Shown: positions 31,672 to 45,700 of the stretch, piece after piece
Layout: the number at the start of each line of letters is the position of its first letter
Numbering within the stretch: position 1 is the stretch's first letter
From: Euborellia annulipes
Lineage: Eukaryota; Arthropoda; Insecta; Dermaptera; Anisolabididae
Direction: 5' to 3'
Assembly (NCBI GenBank): GCA_023213315.1
Contig: JAKCPI010000883.1
Span: 81,706-145,705, forward strand
DNA: 64,000 nt
Notes under the pieces: model-generated
The model's input: only the letters and a program-made list of their open reading frames with translations
What the model was told of the DNA's origin: nothing
The model's database searches: none
Position numbers and translations under genes: made by a program

Positions 31672-31695
31672 CCTGAAGAAGGCGGCAGAAACGTT
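31672..31695 (+). other. Hammerhead-like core relic of a Penelope-like element
   Basis: CCTGAAGAAGGCGGCAGAAAC has the CUGANGA and GAAAC core boxes of type I hammerheads in the right order, but no clear stem II between them. Read as a degraded relic. Confidence 0.4.
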
Positions 31696-33791
31696 ATATT
31701 TTATTCAAATAAATCAAAAGAGCTAATCAGAAAAAATTATTTATTTATTAAAGATGATACTTTGAAAGTATCAATTATAAATTCCATGTTAATTTAAAAA
31801 ATAAAAAATTTAATAATTATTTAAAAACAAAATATTCAATTCAAAATATTAAATCCACAAGTCAAAATAAATATTCTTATACAAATAAATTTTTAATTTT
31901 TGTATTTTTTATGAAATTCCAACAATGTTTCCGGGTTCAGATTAAATTTTTTATTTTTAATAAAAAATTTTATATGATTAAATTTATGATATATGGATTA
32001 TTATTTATTTTGATTTGATATAAACACTCTATTCTAATTTCTCCATATAGATGAAACATCGAGATTTATTTATTTAAACGGGAAATTTTAGAAAATCTTC
32101 AAGTTGTCAAGTATTTATTATTTTATGTTTACGAGAGTGATGCGATGCTTTCCGATCTATCTCCCTCATGATGGATCCCTTCACAAAGATACAATCAAAT
32201 AATTCTGGACAGGGTTTGCCAAAATATGCAGTTAAAAACATAAAAATTAATAATTCAAAGAAATCCACCTAGAGAAAATTTTCCAATCATCAGCCATGTC
32301 CAATAAATGGCCTAGTTGAAGTTTTTACAAAATCTGTTTTGGCATTTAGACCCCATCCATTTTAGCACATTTGGTAGCCAAGAAGCAGACAGAGAAACTC
32401 GGGCCCTGAAGGATCTCTACGTCTGTTCTAAAGGGATACGAGCTTTGATATTTGCCCTCCACCCTTTTGGTATTCACTTTAGGTTAATAAGTTATCCTAA
32501 TTGACATTTTCCCTCTATTTATAATGATGTTAAACAAATAGATTTTGTATATACCAAGTATATGACCCACATTATATCAATATTTTTTGTGTAAAGAATT
32601 TCAGTAAAACAGCCGATTTAGGCAGTGAATTATTTATTTATTGAATTTTTTCTACACGCCAACACAATCAACAAATGATTTCTAAAATCTTAAACATGTT
32701 TCAAATTCGTCATCTGTTGAAACTCTTGAAAGTTACAAGGCCAAATGAAAAAAATGTAAATAAAATACTCTTTTATTGAAATTTAAAATGCACAAAGAGA
32801 AAAATAATTTTTTGTACAATTTGTACAATATTGTTGAATAATTCTGATAAACAATAAAATCGTCGGCTAACATTGAATATTTTATTTAATTTCCCATTAA
32901 TTATATTTTAAGTTTTAATAAAGTTTTATGTCATAAATATTCATCAATTTTGTATAAAAAATTATTTTTCTCTTCTTAGTGCATTTAAATAAGTTTTTTT
33001 ATTTTATACTTTTTTTTAACATAAGTATAAATTAAAACTTAGCAATTTGGCAGAAGCATACTCTAAATTGAAATGCAAAATATTTAGAATATACTTTAAT
33101 TATCGGATAATTTATAAATAAAAACTTTGAACAAGATGGCATATAAAAAGATACTAGCATCACTCTAAGATGAACAGAAAGAGGCGAGTGGAGCGTCTCG
33201 GTATCCGGCCTACTCAGGGGGGATATCTTTTTATTTATCGTAGAGTGCTACCAGTATAAAAACTATTTAAAAAACAAAACAAAACAATTGGCTATAACTT
33301 TTGAAAATTTAATATTTTTTAATACCCCAACCCAAGGTGTTTTATAGTTAGATGACATAAAGTTTTCGTATCTGTATTCTGTTTAATATTAAAATTAAAC
33401 GAGTTAGATTTATTAAATATTGGATAAGCTCCTTATTATTTTTATTTTTTTGTTTACAATTATAAAAATGGAATCGAAGCTCTTTGGAGCAAAAAATTTG
33501 TGAAAACAGAGATGATCTCTTTCCATATTAAACAACAAAGATCGTCATTTGAAGTAAGAGACTTTTCAGATAAGATCAATGATCCTGAAAGTATACAACT
33601 TACTCTGGCGGACGGTTCAAAGTCGGCCAAACTTCTAAAACAAATGTTTAGCAACAGATTGCTTTTTAAAATAAGGGATTGAATAGAATTTCAATCTTAC
33701 AAAGGTAATCAGTAATTCCTCAAAGCGATAGGACATTGGCATGTCCCCCAAAAATACCAATTTTCCACAAGATGGTCAAACTATAGAGATT

Positions 33792-36700
33792 TCAACGTGG
33801 ATTATAAAACGAGCGGCCGAGTTCAGCCACAACACGAAACAAATCTTCAGGAGGTGTGCCAGAAAGAGCAGAAAGAGCGGCAGCATCGATGAGAAGCCCA
33901 GTTGAGCCCAAATCCAGAACTTGCTCTCCCATGGAGAGTTCACCTTTAAAACAATTAGAAAAAACATTTAAAGAATTATTAATTCATCTGCTCCGCAAAA
34001 AGGTGAAAATGTGACTTAGCAAATTATATAAATAGATTTTAATGATAACCTTTTAGTTTTGAATACTAAATACCAGTAGAAGAATATACAATAATAATTT
34101 AAAACTTTGAAGATATTCGATTGATTTATGAATTTAATTAAATATGAGAATTATATTGATGGTGGGCCAAACGTCCCCTGGCTCCCGAGAATCGAACCCG
34201 AGATCTCCAATCGGGATTGCATGCTTTAGACTTGCACCAGTGAACCCTCGATCTTGGCAATCAGTCCAGAATTAATATAAATCTCACATTCAGATAAATC
34301 AATTTTAAACACAAGGAAGGGAGCAGGAGCAGCCAAAAATTAAAGCCTCCGATTTTTGACAATATGTCCCGGAGTTGTTATAAGCGCACAATGCATTTAT
34401 TAGGTATTATATCTATGGGTGAGATATTCATTGATTTAATCAGGGAGATTCTCACTGGTTATCAATTTTAAACATTTTAACAATCAATCATTGATTGTAA
34501 GAAGCCCTAAGCGAGCAAGTCACTCACTCTTAATACATATAGCTTAAATAAATATTTTATAATTTGCAATGATAAATTAAATATAATACTGTTAATCTTG
34601 TATTCTGACAATTAATCCTGGGAAGGTCGTGATTTGCGACCGAAACGTCGACGGTTAACAATTAAATAAAAGTTCTTTATTTAATTCCTTGGCTGCAAAG
34701 TCTCCTATACCCAATTGTTTATTAAAATTTCTTAAAAAAAATATACAACAAACCTGGAAAGAAATTGATTGTTTGCGGAAAGATTAATGAATTGAGTTCT
34801 GGTTCTGGCTGGTTAACTCTGGCCATTCGCGGGACCTAGAATTAATAAATTTAATTAATAATTACAATTATAAAAAAACATGAAATATTTTCGGCCATTT
34901 CATTTATTTTTTAGTTTAAAATAAGGAAATTTGCGAAAGGATGTGGCGTGCCAAGTTGTATAAATTAGGAAAGGTGTGTGCTTGTTTCTTGGCAATGAGG
35001 AAATAACTTTTTAGAGTGTTTTCTCAAATATTTAAGGCTTCTTCATCAGCGGCTTACTCTAATACCACATACAAGTTATAATTTCGGAGCGAAACTTTAG
35101 AATGGCAGGCCTATGTAAGACGTGCTCATTCACGCTCGAGACAGCTGGGTGTAATGCAAAGGCCTGCCAATCTAAAGTTTCGCTCCGAAATTATAACTTG
35201 TATGTGGCATACAAGTAAGCCGCTGATGAAGAAGTGCTATTTAATGCCTTCAAAATATTCGGAGAAAACACTTCAAAAAGTTATTTATCTCATTGCCAAG
35301 AAACAAGCACACATCTTTCCTAAAATAAGGAAAGAAGCGTTTGCGTCACGCTCCCTGGACTCGAACCAGGATCTCTCGCTTTTGTGACGAACCAAATGTA
35401 TGTAAGATCTAAGCAGAGATCAGTCTTTGCCTCAGGAACTCAAGTGTAGGTCGAATTTGATCGATCTCCACCCGGAACTTGGTTTAGAATGTCAAAAAAA
35501 TGGAGAAATTAAATATAATATTTAAGATATTATATATATCGCGTATGTGAGCCGCGAATCGGAAATTTATATAATCAAATATTTATTAATTCATATACCC
35601 GAAAAAATAAGGGTGTGCCGCCGGGAGTCGGAATATCTTAAATATTATATATAATTTCTTATTTATTAATTCACCAATTTATTTTTTTTTCTGACATTAC
35701 CTGTTGATCGGATGGCAAAAGGTCTTGATGTTTATTTCGTTGATGTTGTAAAAGCTTTGCTTTGGAAGCATATTGTTTGTGACACCAAGCGCATCCATGT
35801 GCTGAACTCGTGACCGAACCAGCTGGTTGAGAATACGAAGGATTCGGCATATTGCTCATGTCGCCTCCTCTCTAAAAATCAGCCATTGCATTAACATTTA
35901 GCTCATTTTTCTTAAATAGAGAATATATTAAAATAAATCTTACTCGATTACTCAAAGGTAGTTCTGCTCCAGGATGATTTTTAAGAATATGAGCTTTACG
36001 TTTAGAGCTGCTTTTATAGACCTAAACAAATTTATAATTAATGATAATAATAGCATTTTTGATTTCAAATTTTTACCTTTTCGCAATATTGGCAATAATA
36101 GTCACGAGTAGTTTTGAGTATTGGCAAATTCAATTCAGGTACAGATTCTGGTTTGATGTTGGGATGTCGATTTGCTAAATGATTTACTAGCATCCCACGT
36201 CGTTTGAAGCCCAGAACACATAAATGGCATTTATATATATATCTTTGGTATTCATGGGGGTTAATCTGAAAAAAAAATAAGAGTATAACAATTATTAAAA
36301 TAAAAATATTTATCAATACAATTATATGCTATTTCTTATCTTCATATAAGAAAAATTTTAAGCTTTCAGATTTGATCATTTTTAAAGAGATTAACAAAAA
36401 TCTGGTCTGACCGGCGCCCAGCACACAACTTTCCCTTACCCTTCGGTAATCGAAAGTTGTGTACTGTGCTTGTCACACCAGATTTTTGTGTCGAGATATA
36501 TTTACCTGGTAGTTTCCCATAGTACCTTAATTAATTATTATTAGGAGAATTTTTAATTATAGACCACATTTTTGAATTAATTATTTATTAAAAATATCCC
36601 TTAACTTAAATCTAAAATTTCAATCTCGTAGCTCATTTACTTCATGCTTAAAAATGTCCACACAGGCTATTTTGCGGGACCCACTTTTTTGGACTCAGGG

Positions 36701-39700
36701 GACCTCAAAACTTGTATATCCATCAAAATCTTGACATGGAATTTTTGACATGATCGCAATACTTTCTCTCAATATATTTCATATATAAGGTAAGAGAAAG
36801 TAAAAATATTTTAAGACTTACTTGAGATCTGGTCCTTTTATAAGTAATATTATTATCACTATTATGATTATTTAATGCGTTATTTAAATCTGGCGATGAA
36901 ACTTGACTTGAGATATTATAAACAGGCGTTTTAGTATTATTCAAAGATGCTTCTTTTTCAGCTGAGTGGAGACGCTTCGTGTGCTCAATGAGTTTATCTT
37001 TTCTTTTAAATTGTGTACCACACTCAGAACAAAGAAATTCTCTATGGTCCGAATGACTAAAAAAATTTCATTATTCTTATTAAATTATATGTCTAAATAA
37101 TACAGTATATAAAATAAAAATTATTTTACCGTAACATATGTTTCCGAAGTTTGTCAACGGATGGAAATAATTTGGTACAATATGTGCAGCTGTGTTTACG
37201 ATCACTGTGAAATGATCGTATGTGCTTACGAACAGCACTGTATTCATCAAATTTCTAAAAATAATGAATATTAATCAAACTGATAAATAAAAATAAATTT
37301 ATTAACAAGCCACACACACAAGTTATCTAATTATGAATCACATTTATTTATAATGCAAGAGAGCCAAGTCAAAAAGTGTAGATAATTATTTGTGTTTATT
37401 TAAATATAAAATAAATGTTTGCAAAGTTTATTTTTAAAAGAAATTTAATATTTATTTTTTTATAATAATTTTTATAAAAAATATTATTTTAATTTAAATA
37501 TTTTTTAATTATTTCCTTAAATTTTTTCGATATGTTTGCCAGTGAGAGAGGGTGGGGGTGGGAGGTCTAAAAAAAGGTTTGAAACCTCTGGTACTCTGTC
37601 TCAAAAATTTTCTTAAATTATTTTTTTCATTTGCCAACAAGCGAGGAATAAAAATCACACAAATATGCAAAATATAGCTTAAACCGCTAAATATGCAAAA
37701 TATGCATTTATATGCAAAATAACATTTCTCTGAATGGGTCCTGATACTCTAAATCGGCAAGATAAAAAAAATTTGAAGGATAGCTAATCGAAAACATGCA
37801 TTACTGTATATGCAAAATCCGAGCTCTAGTTATTATATTATCACATGCCTGCGAGATACTTAAAATAAATATCAAATTTCAATCTTGTGGCTCTTTTCAT
37901 TGTTTTGTTAAAGAATGAATACTGAGTACAACAAACGTGACTTTATCTTTCAAAGGCGAATATCAATTGTTAGTGACATACCCGATTGCACTGATTGCAT
38001 GGGAAGCGACCATTTACACAATGCTCAGGAATATGCTCCCGAAGTTTTAATATTTGATCATAAGTTTTATTACACAGAGGGCATTGATAAGATTGTTTAT
38101 CTAAAAACAAAAAAAAAAAAATATATAATATTCAATTTAAAAAATATTATATTATGATTATTTACCTGTATGAACTTTAACGTGACAAGATAGGGCTGAA
38201 TTATTTAAAAATCTTTTCATACAAACTAAACATTGATAAGGTTTTAATTCTTCTTCTCCGTGAACCATCATATGTTTCTAAAATAATAAATAAAATTATT
38301 CAGAGAAAAATTATTCCTAGGTAGAGAGAAATTTGTTTGAAAAAAGTTGGAATTTTTTTCAATGAACGCTCAAGACGTTTTCGGACTGCAGTCCGCCCGT
38401 CGCGAAACCGTCGAGCTCCTGATCGAGTGGGGCGCAATTTTTGCTCAATCAAACACAAACTGATCTCGCAAATTTGCTATCTTAAAGAAAATATTTTATC
38501 AAATAATTTAATTGATACCTGAAGTCGATCTTCAGATGTAAATGCTTTATAACATTGGCGACATTTATGAGGTTTGGCTGGATTTAAATTATTTCGATTT
38601 TTACTTTGTCTTTGAGACAAATTTGTTGTTGAAGCAATCGGGCTAGACAAGCAAGATGCATTTTCAATTTCGTTAGTGACCTAAAAAAAATAAAATTTTA
38701 GAACAGAGAAAATAAATTTTTTTTCGCTAATGACTGAAAGGAAAACATGACTAAGGAAAGTGAAGCGAGAGCTCTACCTCTGCTCCAAGGAAATGGAGGC
38801 GGCCCTAAGATTTGAAATAATATAATATATTATTTATAATTAATCTTACTTGTGTTGAAGTGTTCTGAGTAATTTTAGTTTCTTGTAATTGTAAAGTATT
38901 AGATGATCTGAAAAATAAAACAGAATAAACAGCTTGTCAATTTAGCAAAAAAAGAAAGTATTCTTGGAAACTGAGAGAAGACGAGATAAAATACTTTTAT
39001 TTGATTTCCTCGTCGTGTTTTTTATGAAAACTAATAATATTTATAGCATCAAGATGGAGCTGCTGAAGACAAATGCAATCATAAGGGATTATTGGGGCAG
39101 AAAGTTTTAATTTTTTTAATGACTTATTAAAAAATTATGAAAATTAATTTTTTTGTAATCAAGCAAATGCAGAAAAACAAACTGTTACAATAATTCTAAT
39201 TTTATTTCTTAATTTAAAAATGAATTTATTAATATTATTAATCACATATTAATTAAGAAAAATTTAAAGTAAGTTTAGATTTGTAATTGAAAAAATCGTC
39301 AAAATAGTCGAGCATTCTGCCGATAGGTGGCTGGACTGGTTATCTTACGGCATTATCTGATCACTTATATGCCTTATATTTATATATTTTTATGCTGTTC
39401 TAAATTAAATATAATATATAATAATATTTATTGCCGAAACTGAGTTAGTACAGTTGCATTTGTCTCCAGCATCTCTATTTTGATGCTATAAAAGTATTCC
39501 TAGGAAACACGATGAAATCAAATTAAAAAAAAAAAAATCGATTTGAAGGAACCAATCGGGGTAATTTTTGTTTTGGATCAACACTCGATTAAATTAAAAA
39601 ATACTTACAAGTTTTGTGCTTTGCTATTTACATTTGGATGATATCTCTTCATATGCCTAAAATGAATAAATAAACAAAAAATTAAAATTTATTCCATAAG

Positions 39701-42700
39701 TGCTATATATTATTTTCATAATTACTTGTTTTTACTGTAAATATGAGGGAATTTAATATTACAAGTCTCACAAGATGTTCTCGCTTCGCTGTTGTTGTGA
39801 ATAATTAAATGCCTCTTAAGACTGTAATTTCTTGGAAAATAGCGCGAGCAAATATGACATTGGTAACGACACTAAAAAATAATTAATCAATTTTTAAATG
39901 AAAAATAAATTCATATCTAATTTGTATTTACTTGTTTTTCGTTTTTAAACTTTTTATTTTTCTTGAGAAATCGAGTTGATTTACGTTTAGACTTGGCTTC
40001 ATCTTCACCCTTTAAAGAAAATTGAAATCATATTATTTAATGATAAAATTAAAACTTTTAGGTGTTGCTCAAAATAAATATAAAGCGGGAAGTCCAGGGA
40101 GGCGTGATTTGCCCTATCAAAAGCACAAACTCATCTCTCAAAGTGTCTTTATCTTAACAGGCTAATTGACAGTCGATTGGGCGTTGATTGAAAAAACTCC
40201 TACTTTTTCAAACAAAGCTCTATCTACTTAATAAATAAATAAATATTTTTGTTTAGTTAATTTATTTATTGAGCAGCACTTAAATGTTAAGAAAATTAGA
40301 TAAATACCCTTTCAGCATCATGGACATTCAAATGTTTTTGTAAATCCATAGAAGTAGGATATTTTTCATTGCATTCGAAACATGGCCACTGATCTTGGGC
40401 TGAAACAATTTTGCATTTTTTATTATATAGGCATAGTATTTAGGCTATATTGTATATTATAATTTAAAATATTTATTTCATTATACATTAGTGTTCAAAA
40501 TTAAAACAGCATATAGCCTTTATTTACATTTTGTATGTATTAAGTAAGTATTCAAGTATATTTTTTTTATTTCCGTGACTTAGATATAGTAAATATTGTA
40601 CAGTATTAATGTTTTTAAAAAATTCTAATATTTAGTTCCTCCAATGTCTCGGAGCTATTTATTGTCATTTGATCAATCACCATCAAAGACAGTCAAAATC
40701 ATCAAGACTGCGACCCCGTAAACAAACTACCTCAACAATTCCCCCTAATCCCATACTCTTGAAAATGGCTCCAAAAGGAGAGCCGAAACGTCGAGTAAAT
40801 CTCAACATCACACGCGACTTTACCCGAGAAAACTTTTCTTCGCATAAATCCGGTCGAGAAAACCTTCCAAAACATATATATATGTTCTGGAAGGTTTCCG
40901 CGACTGGATGTATGCGAAGATAAGTTTTCTCGGGTTGAGTCGCGTGTGTTGTTGAGATTTACTCGACGTTTCGGCTCTCCTTTTGGAGCCATTTTCAAGA
41001 GTATGGAATTAGGGGGGAATTGTTGGGGTGGTTTGTTTACGGGGTCGCAGTCTTGCTGGTCCCCCTTCGCATATATATATATATATATATTTCAATTATA
41101 TGTCCTGACGCTTCCATATACAACAATTGTTAATAATAATAATACTAAATAAATTTTCAAAATATTTTGGTGGGGGAGGGGGGGGGGGTGAATTTCCAAA
41201 TCTGAGTTCGTCCCTAAAGACCCTGTATACCTTTCATTGCTTTCGAAAATTCGGTGGAAATATGTAAGAGTCTAATTTTAATGATTTGCATTAACTCATC
41301 TATAATTTTATTGAATATTTCAAATTTTAATTTTGGACACCAATGTATATTTATTTATATTTTATTTTTATATTAGTACCTTTTGTGTTCGGCGAAGGGA
41401 GAGATAACATTTTGAGACCCCGTCGGGCAGCGTAAGTGCAACTATACCAAACTCTAAGCTCTTGACGAGGATAAATAGGACGTGTAGTAATGAAATAAAG
41501 AGAACGTCCTTGTTGAGTTAATATTACGTTTTGTTCACGTGCCGATTTCGCTGGTCGAACGAAGCGCATCCAATTTGATGCATCTGAAAAATTTCACTTA
41601 ACTATTAATAAATAACATCAAATTGCTAATAGGGGAATTTTTAATCATAGAACACATTTTTGTATTAAATATTTATTTAAAAAAAAGGCACGTAACGGAC
41701 ATGACAGTTGGTCACTTGAGTCGGAGCAAGTGCACAGTACTTGATAACGGCTGCAGAAAAAGCAGTCGAAACGTTGTACAGTATTTATATTTTTAATAAA
41801 TATTTAATACAAAAATGTGGTCTATGATTAAAAATTCCCCTAATAATAATATTTCAAACCACAAAAGCTTTAAAAAACAACATCAAATTGCGTTTATTTT
41901 TACCTTGAAATTATATTATTTATTATTTTAATTATAAAGTAAGAATTAATTATTATTTTTTAAGATAAAAAAATACAGTAGTGTCAAAGAAAAAATAAAT
42001 TTCATAGTAATTGATTGAGCTTAGTTTAGGTCTTTCTGTGTGGTTGAATTCAAGACCTGATAAGCCAACAAATTTAAAGACTAAATATAATGCAAAGAGC
42101 ATGTTTATTTCTTGCTATTTGGTCTTAAAGAAAAGTATTCCATATAGCATGATATATTTTATTAGATAATATTAATAATAAGTAACTGCGGCTCATCTGA
42201 GTCTTCGAGATAATATTAATAATATCCGATAAAAAAGAGCCATTTGTTTAGTTTAATAAAAATCTTTTTGCCTACTTTCGTCTGAGATGTCAACATAAAA
42301 TAATTGTCCAGTTTCTTCTTCAACAATTAACTTTAGATCTGAGGCGTTGTCAATTAAAGGGTTTGATATAGTGATCTTAGATCCCTCCAGAGGTCCAAAT
42401 TGAGTTCGTTTAGGAATACTTCTTCTTGCAAATACTCCATATCCTAAATAAAAAAATTTAATCATAATTTTTGTTATGAATGCAAGGCTTATAAACCATT
42501 GCCATTATTACCATTAGAAGAGCCTGATAGTTTATTGATAGCCAAGTAAGAAATAGGAAGTGTGGCCCAAGCTCTTACTGGAACGGGTTTGTCTGTGATC
42601 CGTTGAATATGAGTCAAATCAGTTTCCTCAATATCAAGGGCGTTAAAATCGTCAAGAGAAACAACTAAAAGAAAAAAGAATGTATTATAATTTATTTAAA

Positions 42701-45700
42701 ATAACTTTACAGTGAGCGCCACAATTAAGTCCCCTTTGAAAAGGTAAAATAAAATCATCTGTACCAGATTTTATTTTACCTTTTCAGTCATTAAAATTAT
42801 TTCACTATATACCATATACTCAAGGCTTTAGCTCACAGGTGGATACTTAATTGTGGCTCTTGATGAAGGGACTACTAAAGCGATTGTAAAAATCTGGCAA
42901 CATGGGTGGGAAGTCTTTCAACTCGCTCTAAAAATGAAGACAGTCGGAGACACGAGTGAACAGAATGCATTTGACGAGAATGAATGAATGAATGAATTGT
43001 ATTTATTGTGCTCTGAGGCGATTTGCCTTCTGGAGCATTAATATTACATAACATTTACAATTTTATTTATATAGACTGTACTTACAAAAGAAAAAGAAAA
43101 GAAAAATTACATATTACTAGGAAAACATTCTCCCTCCCACTACAGAGATTGCTAGTGTTCTTTTAATAAAAAAGTATAAAATTTATTTTTGAATGATTCT
43201 AAAGAATTTGAGGACCTGATATCGCCAGGGTTGAGAGAATTTACCAAGAGTTTTCTTATTGCTGGGGGAGGAAGTCTTTGTTTCTCTTAAATTGGAAAAT
43301 ACTAGAAAAACCTTTCTAGATACTTCGCGGACACGCTCTCCCCAAATTAAGGACCTGTCGAGAGTGACGCCTAAATTTTTGACACAAACAGAATAATCCG
43401 TCAATAATAATAGGGTGAATATTAGGTAGCTTGTGTATATAAGCGCCACTTCCGAAAACTATTGCCTTAGTTTTTTCAATGCTTAATTTTAACTTTTTGC
43501 CCCTCACCCAATCGACTATTCGGCATACATCCTGATTTAAAAGATAGATTGCACGGTCTATGTTATCGAATTTGGAAACGATATAGATCTGGCGATCGTC
43601 GGCAAATAAATGGTAACTGGAATTCACCTTGTGCTGCCCAACATCATTTAAAAGTTAGAAAATAAAAGAGAGAGACAAGCGAAGGAAGAAATTGGAGAGA
43701 ATATTACAATAAAGCAAGTGATGGACGAAATTAGAAAACTAAAAAAATACAAAAACGCCGGGATCTGACGGTATAAAGAGGGAGAAATTTTGTAATAGTG
43801 GAAGAACGCAATAATCTGTTCTATTATTTTAATAAAATGTGTGTGCTTTAACTCCACAAGAACCACCTGATTTAAAGGTTGAGTAACAGTCTAAAAAGTA
43901 TTTGTATTTTTAAAAAGTTAAAAAAATCTTAAAAAATAAATATATTCTAAATCAAAGAAATAATAAAATGGGACGATAATTAAACAATATTAAAATTTTT
44001 ACCATGCTTATTTTCCTTTTCTTGAATTAAGCGTTTCGAACGGCGATTTTTTACATCAATAAACGTCTCATCATTTTCATTAATGTTTGTATCGTTTTGA
44101 GCGAGAAAATGCATGTATACGTCTGGAGAGGTATCCAAAGGAAGTAATAATAATTCTATTAAACAAAAAAAAAAAGTAAAAATTAATATAATGTTGTGGG
44201 TTGCCTTCTCGGGTGTTGTAGGTTGCCTCTCAGGGAGTATTTATGTTTTAAATGATAGATGATGATTCGAAATATAAGTTTATTGAAAAATACTTAAACA
44301 AGTTGGTCCGACACTGACGAGTTTGAGAGAGAGAATCCTCTCCAGGAAGTGGGGGATGGCTTTTTATAAGATTTTTCGACAGTAATTCCCCATCCCGTGG
44401 GAACAGACATACACATGGTAAGATTCTAGACGCTAAATTTACTCTTTTCTGTGAGAATCTTTGCATGTGTTTCTTGTTCTAGCCAGATATCAATTTTTGC
44501 TTTTCGAATGTATTTAAAAATAGAGTTTTGGTTTTCAAATATCAAATTTTCCCTTTTTTGGCTTCACAACAATAAATTGATATGATTCTTATTAGTGAAC
44601 GACATACCGTTGGCTACGGGGGCAGTTACACCAACATCAACGTCAAGAGTTGGATTCATCTCTTCAAGAGTTGTAGCTGTATCCAAAGGGAGCTCGGGAA
44701 GTGGTGGCGGAGGTTCTTCTCCTGGATGTGCCGGAGTTAATGGAGACTCGTCTTCTGGATGCGATGGAGTTTCTGAAGGCGCACTTTCCGGAAGCGTTGC
44801 ATCCGTGAGCATAAGCGAAGCTAAATGGGTTAGCACTGCTCAAATTAGATTCATTTTATTTATGTTTAATTGATTGACAAGATAACAAATTATGTCCTAA
44901 TATAAACTCACGTTCTTGTTTAAGAGCCGAAGCTAGCAAGCCGAGCTGTTCAGAAGGAAAAGCTCCATCTAAACTATATGCCATAGTGCTTCCATCAGGA
45001 GTGGCAATCATTAGTTGAACTCGGCTAGTAGGTGGTAATGGCGAAGATATCGGTGCAGGTGGAGTCGGGGCGAGGGTTTGAGCTGGCGGGGCTGCAGGTT
45101 CTATATCTTCTTGAGACCATCCTCCAGGTAGCTTAAAAAAAAAAAATTCGATGTTGGCTGTGTCGTCTACAGAACCGGTGGTCTTTTAACGTGACAACGT
45201 CTATTGGCTGATTTGGTACGATTTTTACTTTCTATTACCCTATATATGAAATATATAGAGAGAAAGTATTGCGATCATGTCAAAAATTCTATGTCGAGAT
45301 TTTGAATTTTAATTTGTTCCCATTAATTATTATATAATTTAGACAATATATAATATTGAATTAATTCTGATTTTGCTTTTCTTTTTTTTTTTTTTTTTTT
45401 TAGTAAAACCCATTTTTTTAAATTATATTCGCCTGCTGATTTAAAGAATTTTGGAGAAGACGTGTTTGCATATGAATGTATATGTCACTTGCAAATGACT
45501 TAATTTATATAATTTTTTTTTTATTAATAAATGAGGATTTTTGAAAAAAAAAAATTGATTTTAGATTATATTAATCGTGATTTTTTTTATAGATTCAATT
45601 AGAGTTTTTCTTTCTGTACAAATTGACACCAAATTTTGTCTGTTCTGATTACCCGTTCAGAATCTAAAATGGTTTAAACCTTCAAATAAGAATTTCACGC

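Larger units (their letters stand above)
30363..33791. other. Gap between the COG8 start and the PRDM10 stop
   Basis: Holds the COG8 upstream region (30363-30600), a C/G-run repeat near 30665-30730, a CTGGTGTGAC hairpin copy, a hammerhead-like hairpin relic at 31672 and AT-rich DNA. The frame at 33500-33682 is not conserved as far as I can see. No further gene recognised. Confidence 0.65.

Noticed and set aside
34167..34262. Possible functional tRNA gene on the minus strand
   Set aside because: Good B box, but the acceptor and D stems do not pair and the sequence is not a recognisable isoacceptor. Listed as SINE-like instead.
44595..44873. 92-codon plus-strand frame rich in Ser/Gly
   Set aside because: Antisense shadow of the Pro-rich fourth PRDM10 exon, which has correct splice sites and phase.
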